A stretch of DNA of 64,000 nucleotides. Origin: an uncultured Acetatifactor sp. (GTDB lineage Bacteria > Bacillota > Clostridia > Lachnospirales > Lachnospiraceae). Numbering within the stretch: position 1 is the first letter of the stretch; each line of letters opens with the position of its first letter. The translations under genes and the position numbers were made by a program. Location: the NCBI GenBank assembly GCA_934426825.1, contig CAKRYI010000003.1, forward strand, positions 62,001-126,000, in the 5' to 3' direction. Shown here one piece after another: positions 26,468-35,212 of the stretch. The notes beneath the pieces were generated by a model. That model saw only the letters and a program-made list of their open reading frames with translations, was not told the DNA's origin and made no database searches.

Positions 26468-29400
26468 ATGGCAATTTGCTTTACACCGCAGCAGCAAGAG
26501 GTAATTGATCTGCATGACTGCAATGTTTTGGTTTCGGCGGCTGCCGGAAGCGGCAAGACGGCGGTACTGGTGGAAAGAATCATACAGATGGTCTGCGACG
26601 AAAAACATCCGGTGGATATTGACCGGCTGTTAGTGGTGACGTTTACCAATGCAGCGGCAGCAGAGATGCGGGAACGTATTGCGGCGGGAATTGCAGGAAA
26701 GCTCAGTCAGCACCCGGAGTCGGAGCATATTCAGAAACAGTCCACGTTATTACATAATGCCCTGATTACGACCATTGACAGTTTCAGCCTGTTTCTTATC
26801 CATAATCATTTTAATGAAATCGGTCTTGACCCGGCTACCCGTGTGGCGGATGAGGGGGAAATCAAGCTGCTTTGTCAGGATGTGTTAAAGGAAATGCTGG
26901 AGGAGGCGTATGCCGCCGGAACGCCGGAGTTTACTTCCTGTGTGGAGTATTTCTGTCCCGGCGGAAAGGAACGCACGTTGGAGCAGCACATTTTGAACCT
27001 GTCCCGCTATGCGTCCAGTTTCCCATGGCCTGAGGAATGGCTTAAGGAGAGAAAGTCGGATTACAGTGCAGAAACCGTGGAAGAGCTGGAACACAGCAGA
27101 TACGGACAGTATCTTACAAAGCATATCCGCTTTTTGTTACAGGGGTGTCTGGAAAAACTTTGTATGGCGGAAAAAATCTGCGACAGTCCTGACGGCCCTT
27201 ATATGTACGGCGAGCTGTTGGAGCAGGAAAGAGAGCAGATGGAAAAGCTGTGCCGGTGCGACAACCTGAATGATTATGCGGTGGGTATTGCCGCCATGAG
27301 CTTTGGCAGACTGCCGTCCAAAAAGGACGAAAGCGTCTCTGCGGATAAGAGAGAGCTGGTGAAGGAAATCCGCAGCACGGTGAAGGAAACCGTACAGTCC
27401 ATAGCAGAAAAGTTCTTTGCCACTCCCCTTGAGTTATCAGCCAGACAGGGAAAGGCGTGCATGGCTCCCGTGGGTACCCTGATTGATTTAGTATTGGAAT
27501 TTAATGAGCGCATGCAGGAAAAAAAGCAGGAAAAGAAGCTGATGGATTTCTCGGATATGGAACACTATGCGCTTAACATTCTGCTGCGCCGGGAAAACGG
27601 AGAGATTGTCCCTACCGAGGTGGCAAAGGAATACAGGGATTATTTTCATGAAATCCTCATAGACGAATATCAGGACAGCAATCTGGTGCAGGAGTATCTT
27701 TTGCGGGCGGTATCCGGTGAGGAGGACGGACGCGGCAACCGGTTTATGGTGGGTGACGTCAAGCAGAGCATTTACAAATTCCGACTGGCAAGACCGGAGC
27801 TTTTTTTGGAGAAATATCACAGCTATGGAACTACCGGAGCAATGCGCAGAATTGATTTGTCCAAAAATTTCCGAAGCAGGACACAGGTGGTGGAAACGGT
27901 CAACGATATTTTCTCCCATATGATGAGTGAGGAAATCGGAGGCATTGCTTACGACGAGGCAGCCGCTTTGTATGCCGGGGCAGTCTACCCGGAAAATCCG
28001 CAGTGCACCAGCGAGTTGTTGCTGGTGGACAAACCGGACAAGGGGGATGAACTTGGTGCAAAAGAGGCAGAGGGACTTGCCATTGCCGGAAAGATTAAAA
28101 AGCTGCGCACTTCTTTTCAGGTTACGGATAAGGAAACCGGCAATTTGAGGGCTGCAAAATACGGGGACATGGTTATTTTGCTCCGGACAAACAGCGGCTG
28201 GGACGAGGTGCTGAAAAAGGTGTTGGAAAAGGAGGGAATCCCTGCCTATATTACGTCCAAGACCGGCTATTTTGCGGCTTCCGAGGTACAGGAACTGTTG
28301 CAGTTTCTGCGGGTTTTGGATAATCCCAGACAGGACATTCCGCTGTTCGGAGTGATGAAATCCATATTTGGCGGCTTTACGGAGGAAGAAATTGCGATCA
28401 TACGCGCAGGGAGAAAGAACGGGACACTGTACGAGGCGGTTGTGGATTATGGTGCAGTGGGGGACTTTGGAGCTATGGAGGACAGCGCAGAGGGGAGCAA
28501 CAATCGGACGGCTGACAGCGCGGAAGAAAAACATGGTACAGGGGCGGATTCTGGCATGAAGAATTGTGGCGGGGACGAGACATTCCTCCGAAAAAAAGCC
28601 GCTCATTTTATCTGTAAAATAAAGGAATACCGCGCGCTCACCACTTATATGCCTATCCGGGATCTGCTGCAAAAAATTGTGGACGATTTTAACTACCTGA
28701 ATTATGTCACGGCGCTGCCGGGAGGCGGCAAACGCCACGCCAATGTGGAGATGCTGTTTACCAAGGCGTCGGATTTTGAAAAGACCAGTTATTTCGGATT
28801 GTTTCATTTTATCCGTTATATGGAGCAGCTGGAAAAATATGATGTGGACTACGGCGAGGCGGACATTCTGGACGAAAATGCGGATGTTGTGCGCATTATG
28901 AGTATTCATAAAAGTAAGGGGCTGGAATTTCCTATTACATTTGTGGCGGGACTTTCCAAGCGTTTCAATATGCAGGACACCAACCAGCCGCTGGTGGTGG
29001 ATATGGACATGGGACTTGCCACGGATTATGTGGACGCGGAGCGGAGAATCCGCAATAAAACACTGCGGCGGACCGTTCTTTCCCGTAAGATGCGGGAGGA
29101 TAATCTGGCGGAGGAACTGCGTATATTGTATGTGGCTCTGACCCGTGCCAAAGAAAAGCTGATTATGACGGCAACATTGGACAAAGCGGCGGAAAAATGG
29201 GAGATGGCAGGTCAGGTGCCGGGAGAGGCGCTGTCCTATCTGGATTTTATTCAGGCGGGAAGCTATCTGGATTTTCTGCTGCCAATCCTGCCCCTTCCCG
29301 GTGTGGAAGTGACGGTGGTGGAACAGCCGGAACTTTTAGGGGAAACGCTGCTTGAGCAGATACAGTTGGGAACGGAAAAAATGGTATTGGACGAGGCGGA

Positions 29401-30187
29401 CAAATTGGCGGATATGCAATCTCTTGAAAAACTCAGGGAAAAACTTGCTTTCCGGTATCCGCACCGCAATCTGGCGGGGCTTTATACCAAAACTACGGTA
29501 TCGGAGCTGAAAATCGCGGCAATGTCGGAAAGGGACGAGGCGGCATATCACACTTTTGAGGAAAAAGAAGTGATACCCTACATTCCGGCATTCAGGCGGG
29601 AAAAGGAACAGGTCAGCGGTGCAGTCAGGGGAAGTGCGTTCCACCGGGTCATGGAGTTACTGGACTTTGACAAAATGTATGTGGGACAGTTTTCAGAACT
29701 TCCCAAGACATATGAGGCATTTTTGAAAGGATTGCAGCCGGAAAAACTGGCGGATAATCTGCATGCGTTTTTACTGGAGGAGGTCAAGAGTTTACGACTC
29801 ACGGAAGAATATTTTAATGCGGTGAGGGAACAGAAGATTGTTCACTTTTTACAGTGTCCGTTAGCATACCGTATGTGGGCGGCGGACAAAAGAGGAGAAC
29901 TGTACAGAGAGCAGCCATTTGTATACGGAGTCAGTGCAGCAAGGCTTTCGGGGGATTTCCCGGAGAGTGAAAAGGTGCTGATTCAGGGTATTATCGATGT
30001 GTTCTTTGTAGAGCAGAACAAGCTGGTGCTGCTGGACTACAAGACCGATGTCATTGCTTCCATGGACGAACTATGGAACCGTTACAGCACGCAGCTTGAC
30101 TACTACGAGGAGGCACTTACCGGATTGATGGCAATGCCTGTCGGGGAAAAGATATTATATTCTTTTTATCTGGAAAAATATGAATGA
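26468..30187 (+). CDS. addA: AddA subunit of helicase-nuclease AddAB
   Basis: 1239 residues. An UvrD-family helicase with Walker A (SAAAGSGKTAVLVERI, about 24-39), the DEYQDSN Walker B, GDVKQSIYKFRLA, VRIMSIHKSKGLEFP and LYVALTRAKEKL motifs, then a RecB-type nuclease with GIIDVFF and LLDYKTD near the C terminus. The ribosome site lies within the end of addB (GCAGGAGG). Residues about 657-703 are a low-complexity insert rich in Gly, Asp and Ala (GAVGDFGAMEDSAEGS and onward) that interrupts the helicase; it appears to be extra in this strain or lineage. Confidence 0.95.
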   Translation: MAICFTPQQQEVIDLHDCNVLVSAAAGSGKTAVLVERIIQMVCDEKHPVDIDRLLVVTFTNAAAAEMRERIAAGIAGKLSQHPESEHIQKQSTLLHNALITTIDSFSLFLIHNHFNEIGLDPATRVADEGEIKLLCQDVLKEMLEEAYAAGTPEFTSCVEYFCPGGKERTLEQHILNLSRYASSFPWPEEWLKERKSDYSAETVEELEHSRYGQYLTKHIRFLLQGCLEKLCMAEKICDSPDGPYMYGELLEQEREQMEKLCRCDNLNDYAVGIAAMSFGRLPSKKDESVSADKRELVKEIRSTVKETVQSIAEKFFATPLELSARQGKACMAPVGTLIDLVLEFNERMQEKKQEKKLMDFSDMEHYALNILLRRENGEIVPTEVAKEYRDYFHEILIDEYQDSNLVQEYLLRAVSGEEDGRGNRFMVGDVKQSIYKFRLARPELFLEKYHSYGTTGAMRRIDLSKNFRSRTQVVETVNDIFSHMMSEEIGGIAYDEAAALYAGAVYPENPQCTSELLLVDKPDKGDELGAKEAEGLAIAGKIKKLRTSFQVTDKETGNLRAAKYGDMVILLRTNSGWDEVLKKVLEKEGIPAYITSKTGYFAASEVQELLQFLRVLDNPRQDIPLFGVMKSIFGGFTEEEIAIIRAGRKNGTLYEAVVDYGAVGDFGAMEDSAEGSNNRTADSAEEKHGTGADSGMKNCGGDETFLRKKAAHFICKIKEYRALTTYMPIRDLLQKIVDDFNYLNYVTALPGGGKRHANVEMLFTKASDFEKTSYFGLFHFIRYMEQLEKYDVDYGEADILDENADVVRIMSIHKSKGLEFPITFVAGLSKRFNMQDTNQPLVVDMDMGLATDYVDAERRIRNKTLRRTVLSRKMREDNLAEELRILYVALTRAKEKLIMTATLDKAAEKWEMAGQVPGEALSYLDFIQAGSYLDFLLPILPLPGVEVTVVEQPELLGETLLEQIQLGTEKMVLDEADKLADMQSLEKLREKLAFRYPHRNLAGLYTKTTVSELKIAAMSERDEAAYHTFEEKEVIPYIPAFRREKEQVSGAVRGSAFHRVMELLDFDKMYVGQFSELPKTYEAFLKGLQPEKLADNLHAFLLEEVKSLRLTEEYFNAVREQKIVHFLQCPLAYRMWAADKRGELYREQPFVYGVSAARLSGDFPESEKVLIQGIIDVFFVEQNKLVLLDYKTDVIASMDELWNRYSTQLDYYEEALTGLMAMPVGEKILYSFYLEKYE

Positions 30188-30199
30188 TAAGTACAGTAC

Positions 30200-30880
30200 T
30201 TAATTTTCCGTTGCCAGTTTTTTGATGGCAGCCATCATCTTTTTCACCGGGGGAAGCTGCAGAATCAGCAGAGTGAGCGCTGCCTCCGCAAAAATGTAAA
30301 TGGCATTGTATACAACGGAGTAGGCAAGGGGATTCCAGCCTTCCCATGCGTAAGCACCGAAAAACAGCCAGCCGGAGAGGGTGGCGCAGACGTAGCGGCC
30401 GAACACGCCCAAGCTGTAACCCTTTACCAGTCCGTGTTTGGAGTTGCAGAAGATACCGGACAATCCCAAGGCGCCGAAAGCCAACGGATAATCCAAAAGC
30501 AACTGCATGGGGTAGAGGACATAGGGGTCAATGACAAGCTGCAAAAGTCCTGCGGCGATTCCGGTCAGTAATCCTGCTCCGAGTCCGAACCAGTAGCCGG
30601 GCAGACAGGCAACCAGCATGGACAACAGAGTGATGGAGCCGCCGGTGGGAAAATCAAAGAATTTAATGTTGGAAAGCACGCAGCCGAGCGCGATTGCCAT
30701 GGCACAGAACGCAAGCTGTTTTGCGGTCAGCTTTTTGGAATGTGCGGCGCAATGCTTTCTTGCAAGGTATACGGCGATTGCCAAAAGTGCAAGAATGATG
30801 ACGGCAAGCAGAACATTGCCGAGGGTGGTGGGGACAAGTAATTTTTCGCCCCAGTCGTTTTCTACAGTGTTGTAAAGCAT
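30200..30880 (-). CDS. thiT: Thiamine transporter, ECF S component
   Basis: 226 residues from the ATG at 30880 (AAGGAGG eight bases upstream; the frame stays open to 30919 but without a ribosome site). Six hydrophobic segments. The S-component motif LAFCAMAIALGCVLSNIKFFDFPTGGSITLLSM and LVACLPGYWFGLGAGLLTG, and the conserved YAWEGWNPLAYSVVYN, are those of ThiT (YuaJ), which binds thiamine and works with a shared EcfAA'T energy unit located elsewhere. The TPP riboswitch upstream confirms the substrate. Confidence 0.93.
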   Translation of the reverse strand: MLYNTVENDWGEKLLVPTTLGNVLLAVIILALLAIAVYLARKHCAAHSKKLTAKQLAFCAMAIALGCVLSNIKFFDFPTGGSITLLSMLVACLPGYWFGLGAGLLTGIAAGLLQLVIDPYVLYPMQLLLDYPLAFGALGLSGIFCNSKHGLVKGYSLGVFGRYVCATLSGWLFFGAYAWEGWNPLAYSVVYNAIYIFAEAALTLLILQLPPVKKMMAAIKKLATEN

Positions 30881-30911
30881 AAAAAAATCCTCCTTCGTTT
30901 GTGCGAGGAGG
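30881..30911 (-). promoter_or_regulatory. Hairpin sequestering the thiT ribosome site / terminator
   Basis: On the minus strand CCTCCTCG, a short loop and CGAAGGAGG pair, followed by ATTTTTTT just before the start codon. The 3' arm is the Shine-Dalgarno sequence itself, so the hairpin both masks it and has the form of an intrinsic terminator. It should be the OFF structure formed when TPP is bound. Confidence 0.7.
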
Positions 30912-31011
30912 GACAGCATCGGTTCACATCAGGTATCGGACGGGCAGCATCGGTAAAACGGATTGGTATCACCAACCGGTCAGACCGGTTCCCTATGCGG
31001 TATCGGATGTG

Positions 31012-31096
31012 TCTGCTTCCCTACGCCGGTATTATCCGGGTCAGGTAGTGAGGGTTAGAATCCGGTGGATTCAATCTCAGCGATGTGCTCCCCTAG
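31012..31096 (-). promoter_or_regulatory. TPP riboswitch (THI element)
   Basis: Read on the minus strand: CTAGGGGAGC, then GCTGAGA, AACCC, CTACCTGACCCGGATAATACC and GGCGTAGGGAAGC, all the conserved blocks of the thiamine pyrophosphate aptamer in correct order. It controls thiT 130 bases downstream. Between aptamer and gene the minus strand has a 17-base palindrome AACCGGTCTGACCGGTT and a CACATC/GATGTG pair that may form the alternative structure. Confidence 0.95.
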
Positions 31097-31188
31097 CGTT
31101 TGTATGTAATTCGGTAATTCGAGATAACTATAAGGCTTTTCTTTTGAGATGTCAAGGTAATTGAAAAAGGAATCGAATTTACATTTAA

Positions 31189-31271
31189 GTGTCATGGCAA
31201 TGACACCGGTCACGCCGCTGTAGGTTTTTTATATTCCAAATATTGACAACATAAAAATATGAAGATATAAT
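31189..31271 (+). promoter_or_regulatory. Consensus promoter with upstream palindrome
   Basis: TTGACA (31243-31248), 17-base spacer, TATAAT (31266-31271): a fully consensus sigma-A promoter, about 50 bases before the gene at 31322. Upstream, GTGTCAT-GGCA-ATGACAC (31189-31206) is a perfect palindrome that could be an operator or the end of the divergent transcript's promoter region. Confidence 0.8.
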
Positions 31272-31321
31272 CATAAAGCAAGAACATTGTAAAATAAAGT
31301 CGAATATGGAGGGGTAAAAAA

Positions 31322-31780
31322 ATGGGCATGATTATATACGGTACCCGTGTGTTCACAAAGAATGTGGGATATTACGGAAATCAGGAAGAGTGCCAGTTCT
31401 GTCACAAAATTTACAAAAAAGGATATGTCAAAAATACGGTATGGGTGCATTTGGATTATCTGCCCCTGTTTCCTGTCAAATCAACTTATTTTAAAATGTG
31501 TCCCGTTTGCGGAAACGGATTTGAGCTGGATAAAAAGACGGCAAAGCAGGAAATGCAGGACAGACAGGATACCACCGGTCAGAATCTGGAAGTGTATGCA
31601 AAGCATATTTTGGCAGATAAACCCAAGGGAATTATGTCGGTGGACACCAGTTACGAGTTGTGGGTAAAGGATGTTATGACGGGAGAAGATATTTGCCTTG
31701 CAACCGGACTTACCAAGGATAACGTCAAGGATACAAAGAAGGCAAGAGGCTTAAAGAAAATTCCCATTCAGGACGTTTAG
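31322..31780 (+). CDS. Small zinc-ribbon protein of unknown function
   Basis: 152 residues. Two CxxC pairs (CQFCHK and CPVCGNGF), about 36 residues apart, are separated by a hydrophobic-aromatic stretch (VWVHLDYLPLFPVKSTYFKMC), resembling the zinc-ribbon domain often found at the start of membrane-associated Firmicutes proteins. The rest is soluble and basic near the end (KDTKKARGLKKIPIQ). GGAGGGG lies before the ATG and a perfect promoter lies upstream. The next gene begins 15 bases after its stop. Function unknown. Confidence 0.7.
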   Translation: MGMIIYGTRVFTKNVGYYGNQEECQFCHKIYKKGYVKNTVWVHLDYLPLFPVKSTYFKMCPVCGNGFELDKKTAKQEMQDRQDTTGQNLEVYAKHILADKPKGIMSVDTSYELWVKDVMTGEDICLATGLTKDNVKDTKKARGLKKIPIQDV

Positions 31781-31794
31781 GGGAGGGAGTATCG

Positions 31795-32208
31795 GTGTTT
31801 GCAGGCAGAGAACTGGATCTTGTCTTTATTAGCGTGTTGGCGCTCATCACGGTAATTGTGGTGCGGGTATTATATGTCGAAAACAAGAGTACCACAAAGT
31901 TAGAGCAAATCCTTCGCTGTATACCGGAAACGGAACAATGCAGGATACGGGATTCCCAATTTTATGAATATAAGCCCAATGCCAATTTTTTAATTGGAAC
32001 AAGCTATATGTATAATGTCGTTCCAAACGGAGACCGCATGGATGTGCAGTTATTATATTTTCATCCGCGTTATAGTAGATTTGTTTTGGACACTGTACAT
32101 ATGTCGAGGGAAGATTTTCAAAAGAAAAACTTGCAGGTCGGTTCCTGTGTGACGACATTGCACAACCGGGCAGGTGAAGTATCATTTAAGATAAAAGAGA
32201 TTTTATAA
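31795..32208 (+). CDS. Small membrane-anchored protein of unknown function
   Basis: 137 residues. GTG start at 31795, with GGGAGGGAG seven bases upstream. A single N-terminal membrane segment (LVFISVLALITVIVVRVLYV) is followed by a soluble, probably beta-rich domain (SYMYNVVPNGDRMDVQLLYFHP). No motif recognised. It forms a two-gene unit with the zinc-ribbon gene and ends before a long inverted repeat. Confidence 0.62.
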   Translation: MFAGRELDLVFISVLALITVIVVRVLYVENKSTTKLEQILRCIPETEQCRIRDSQFYEYKPNANFLIGTSYMYNVVPNGDRMDVQLLYFHPRYSRFVLDTVHMSREDFQKKNLQVGSCVTTLHNRAGEVSFKIKEIL

Positions 32209-32233
32209 AGCAGAATAAGAAACATAGCATGAA

Positions 32234-32267
32234 AATAATGCACACGAATACTATCGTGTGCATTATT
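32234..32267 (+). terminator. Bidirectional hairpin between convergent genes
   Basis: A perfect 14-bp stem (AATAATGCACACGA / TCGTGTGCATTATT, loop ATACTA), extended by flanking ATGA/TCAT. There is no long T tract on the plus strand, but the position between two converging genes suggests termination. Confidence 0.65.
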
Positions 32268-32287
32268 CATGTGGTGAACGATACCGA

Positions 32288-33052
32288 TTAAAACAGGGAG
32301 ACCCATTCTTTTCCGGTAATTTCTTTATAACTTGTAATTAAGGAAGGCAGGGGAACTGCCCAGCGGGATGGACTGCCTTCATTGTTATAGATTTCGCCGA
32401 CTACCATGGCAAACAGGTTGCCGTTTTCGTCAAAAACAGCGGAGCCGGAATCACCGGGTTCTAAAGAAATGTCCATCTTTGTATGGTTCAGACCATTGCC
32501 GTATTCAAAAGGTTCCATAAAACCGGTTACGGTGCCCTCGATACAGTTTCCGCTATAACCCTCTGTACTCATGCGATATATCATAATCCCGCCACATTCC
32601 GTTTCACCGTTGCTCATGGCATTCCAGTTATTTAAGTCAACATTGACGGGAGAAAGTTTCTCCATCGTTTGTGAGTCAATATCCTCACAGGAAACAGATA
32701 TTACACCCACATCATACACAGAACTGCAGCCTATTGTCTGACCGGCTGCCTGTGTTCCGTTTGAAAAACTAACGGTCCATTCGTCCGCATAGTCAAGCAC
32801 ATGTTTGTTGGTGCAGATATAAATCTTTCCGTCCTCTATTTGTACAATAAACCCGGAACCGGACACCTGTGTTCCATCCGTGTCTGCGTATAGGTGAATG
32901 AGACTGTCGGTTGGGGAAGGGTTTAACTTTTCCGGTACAAGACGGACATCCTTTTCAGTGCTTTTGCCGCAAGCGGTCAGAAATATCATTGTGATGGAAA
33001 CAAGACAGATTTGACATAAAATTTTCCAGTATTTTTCCATTTTTTTCCACAT
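32288..33052 (-). CDS. Trypsin-like serine protease lipoprotein
   Basis: 254 residues. The N terminus is a lipoprotein signal with lipobox FLTAC and Cys28 as the anchoring residue. A chymotrypsin-fold domain follows with a full catalytic triad: His84 in CTNKHV, Asp114 in VYDVGV and Ser202 in PGDSGSAVF. It is thus an extracellular, membrane-tethered peptidase of the DegP/V8-like class, but without a PDZ domain. Two starts are possible, 33052 and 33040 (MEKYWK); neither has a strong ribosome site, though GGA seven bases before the second is better. No obvious substrate lies nearby except the secreted repeat protein encoded upstream on the same strand. Confidence 0.82.
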   Translation of the reverse strand: MWKKMEKYWKILCQICLVSITMIFLTACGKSTEKDVRLVPEKLNPSPTDSLIHLYADTDGTQVSGSGFIVQIEDGKIYICTNKHVLDYADEWTVSFSNGTQAAGQTIGCSSVYDVGVISVSCEDIDSQTMEKLSPVNVDLNNWNAMSNGETECGGIMIYRMSTEGYSGNCIEGTVTGFMEPFEYGNGLNHTKMDISLEPGDSGSAVFDENGNLFAMVVGEIYNNEGSPSRWAVPLPSLITSYKEITGKEWVSLF

Positions 33053-33213
33053 TTCTGCGCACGTTCTTTGCGCATAGCGAGTTTATGTCAAGTGCGCGCA
33101 GACACAAATCTCGTGATTGAAAAATTTTATTTTTCAATCTTATCCTCTGGTGTTGTTATTAAAATTCCCTTTTATTTTAGCATTATAGATTCGGGAACGG
33201 AAGTGGTAATAAG

Positions 33214-33246
33214 AAAAAAGGCGGCAGATATGATTACCTGCCGCCC
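33214..33246 (-). terminator. Terminator of the secreted repeat protein gene
   Basis: On the minus strand GGCGGCAG-N10-CTGCCGCC followed by T6, directly after the stop codon at 33258. Confidence 0.85.
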
Positions 33247-33257
33247 GCAAAAGCTAC

Positions 33258-35000
33258 TTAGTAGTAAATATCATCATAAGGCTCATAGTGATAATCGTAA
33301 TCGCCATAGATGGTGTTGTAGTCGGAGCCGTAATTGTTAATATCAATAATCTGACCGTTGACTATCTTAAATACATTCCATACAGTGCCGACTTTACCGG
33401 TGGGTACATAATATTCCTTAACCAAAGTGGAACCCTGATATACCTTAACATTTGCTCCGGAAGCAGACATTTCGGTAGAATTGGGATTCAAACCGTTGGA
33501 GAAATCATGTACGGAATAGTAATAGGGCTTGTCGGTACGTACATTGATTACGGTTACAGTTTCCGGTCCGAAAGATGTTGTGTCATCTACATCCAGAGAA
33601 GCAGCTATCTCATGGTTTGCATCATAGCATACCTTATTAGCAAAGTAAATATGGAAGCAGGAGGAAGAACCGTCTGCCTCGTCTACAGGTACAACCAAAT
33701 GGGAATCCAAATCGCTGGGAATAGCACCCCATGTCAGTACGACACGGAACTGGGTAGCATCGACAACACTCATGGAGGACTGCATAACACCTTCAAAAAC
33801 AGGAAGAGCATTGGAGCTGAATACATTTACAAATACGGAAGTATATCCCTCTTTTGCAAACTCGATGGTGTAGTAGCCTCTTTCCAGTGTGATGCCGTAG
33901 ATACCACTTTCGTTGGTTGTTGTGGTTGCAATCACGCTGCCGGTTTTGTTATTCCAGTCAGCTCTGAACTTTAATGTAACATCGGGAATTGCCTCACCGG
34001 TTACAGCATCTGTTGCCCTACCTACCAGCTCGTTAGAACCGCTGATATCTGAGCTCAGCAGATTGAAAGTAGGCATGCTGACATTACCTGCGGAAGAACC
34101 GATGGCAAAGTCCAACATGTTCAGGGTAAGATAACCGGAAGCGCTTACGGAAACGTTGTATCTGCCTGCAGGAAGGTCGGGAATGATATAGCTTCCGTTC
34201 TCATCGGTAACTACCTCATACCAGCCATCGCCCTGTGTTACCTGACCGGGAGTGCGATCATCTGCATCATTTCCGCTTACGGTCGCATCATTTCCGCTTA
34301 CGGTCGCATCATTTCCGCTGACAGAAGCTAACGGTGTGTAGAGAGAACCAACTCTTGTAAATCTTACGGTAGCGTTGGAAACGGCTGCACCGGTTTCAGG
34401 ATTTAGAAGAAGTCCGTGAGTAGCTACAGTTGCAGTAGACTGACCGCCGTTATTGTTGCTATTGGAGGAACTGTTAGTTCCTGCTGCAGCAGCGGTTGTG
34501 TCTGCATGACAGTTTCTTCCTTCTTTGATGCCGTAGGTTAAATAATGGTTGTACAGAGCCAAAACATCATAACCAAAGGCTTCTTTCAAATCGGGGTATC
34601 TGTCGGCATATGCTCTCGCATCAAAGGAACCAAAAGAGTTTCTGCCTTCTTTGATACCATAATTAATGTAATGATCCAAATAGGCATCCCAGTTGTCTCC
34701 GAATGCAGCGTCCAAATCTGCATATGCTTCACGGTATTTTTTCAGGTCAATCAGTTCGGTAAATACACGCTGTTCCTTTTGACCATACTCTTTATAGTGA
34801 TTGAGCAGTGCCTCTGCATCTGTGCCAAATGCCTTTGACAAATCACTATAAGTTTGCGAATAGTAGCTTGCGTCGAACACATCTTCAGCGGTATATGTTT
34901 TTGCAGATACGGTAGTGCTTACCAGCATAGCAAGAACAAGTGCTGTAGATACAGCTTTAGTAAACTTTTTGCTGAATGTGCTTACTTTTTTGTTGTGCAT
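33258..35000 (-). CDS. Secreted repeat protein with Ig-like and YfaP-like domains
   Basis: 580 residues. A signal peptide ends after VSA (residue 33). Three repeats of about 40 residues follow (about 42-165), each of the form Y-x3-YxDLxxAFG-x6-A-x3-HYxxYGxxEGR. A Ser/Asn-rich linker leads to a carboxypeptidase-regulatory-like beta domain with an insert of three DATVSGN-type units, a second such domain (LVGRATDAVTGEAIPDVTLKF), and a C-terminal domain with FRVVLTWGAIPSDLDSHL, typical of YfaP/DUF2135. The C terminus is Tyr/Asp-rich (YDYHYEPYDDIYY). There is no LPxTG motif. AAAGGAGG precedes the ATG. It is probably a cell-surface or matrix protein; a partner or ligand is not evident. Confidence 0.78.
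   Translation of the reverse strand: MHNKKVSTFSKKFTKAVSTALVLAMLVSTTVSAKTYTAEDVFDASYYSQTYSDLSKAFGTDAEALLNHYKEYGQKEQRVFTELIDLKKYREAYADLDAAFGDNWDAYLDHYINYGIKEGRNSFGSFDARAYADRYPDLKEAFGYDVLALYNHYLTYGIKEGRNCHADTTAAAAGTNSSSNSNNNGGQSTATVATHGLLLNPETGAAVSNATVRFTRVGSLYTPLASVSGNDATVSGNDATVSGNDADDRTPGQVTQGDGWYEVVTDENGSYIIPDLPAGRYNVSVSASGYLTLNMLDFAIGSSAGNVSMPTFNLLSSDISGSNELVGRATDAVTGEAIPDVTLKFRADWNNKTGSVIATTTTNESGIYGITLERGYYTIEFAKEGYTSVFVNVFSSNALPVFEGVMQSSMSVVDATQFRVVLTWGAIPSDLDSHLVVPVDEADGSSSCFHIYFANKVCYDANHEIAASLDVDDTTSFGPETVTVINVRTDKPYYYSVHDFSNGLNPNSTEMSASGANVKVYQGSTLVKEYYVPTGKVGTVWNVFKIVNGQIIDINNYGSDYNTIYGDYDYHYEPYDDIYY
34264..34326 (-). repeat. 21-bp tandem repeat encoding DATVSGN units
   Basis: Two identical 21-base units at 34264-34284 and 34285-34305 and a third partial copy to about 34320 encode the repeated VSGND linker. 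It is in frame, so copy number can change length without frameshift. Confidence 0.85.
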
Positions 35001-35212
35001 AGTAAAATCCTCCTTTGCTTTTTAAGTCCGAGTCACGATGACATGACACAACTATATAATAATACATTTGACAGTTAATTGCAAATTTTTTTTGTTAATT
35101 GTTTTGCAATTTTTCAAACTGACCGAATCCGATTTTTGTTGTCTCAATCCGAAAAGCTGTGTTAGAATTTAAGAAGCAAAATGAACGATTAGGACGATGG
35201 GAGACCTGTGTG

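Noticed and set aside
27488..28909. Long open frame (473 codons) on the minus strand within addA
   Set aside because: It is antisense to a fully conserved helicase, lacks a ribosome site and a recognisable domain; it is a by-product of codon bias.
33053..33213. GCGC-rich hairpin upstream of the protease lipoprotein
   Set aside because: Short TGCGC arms without T tract or known leader motif; too weak to call.
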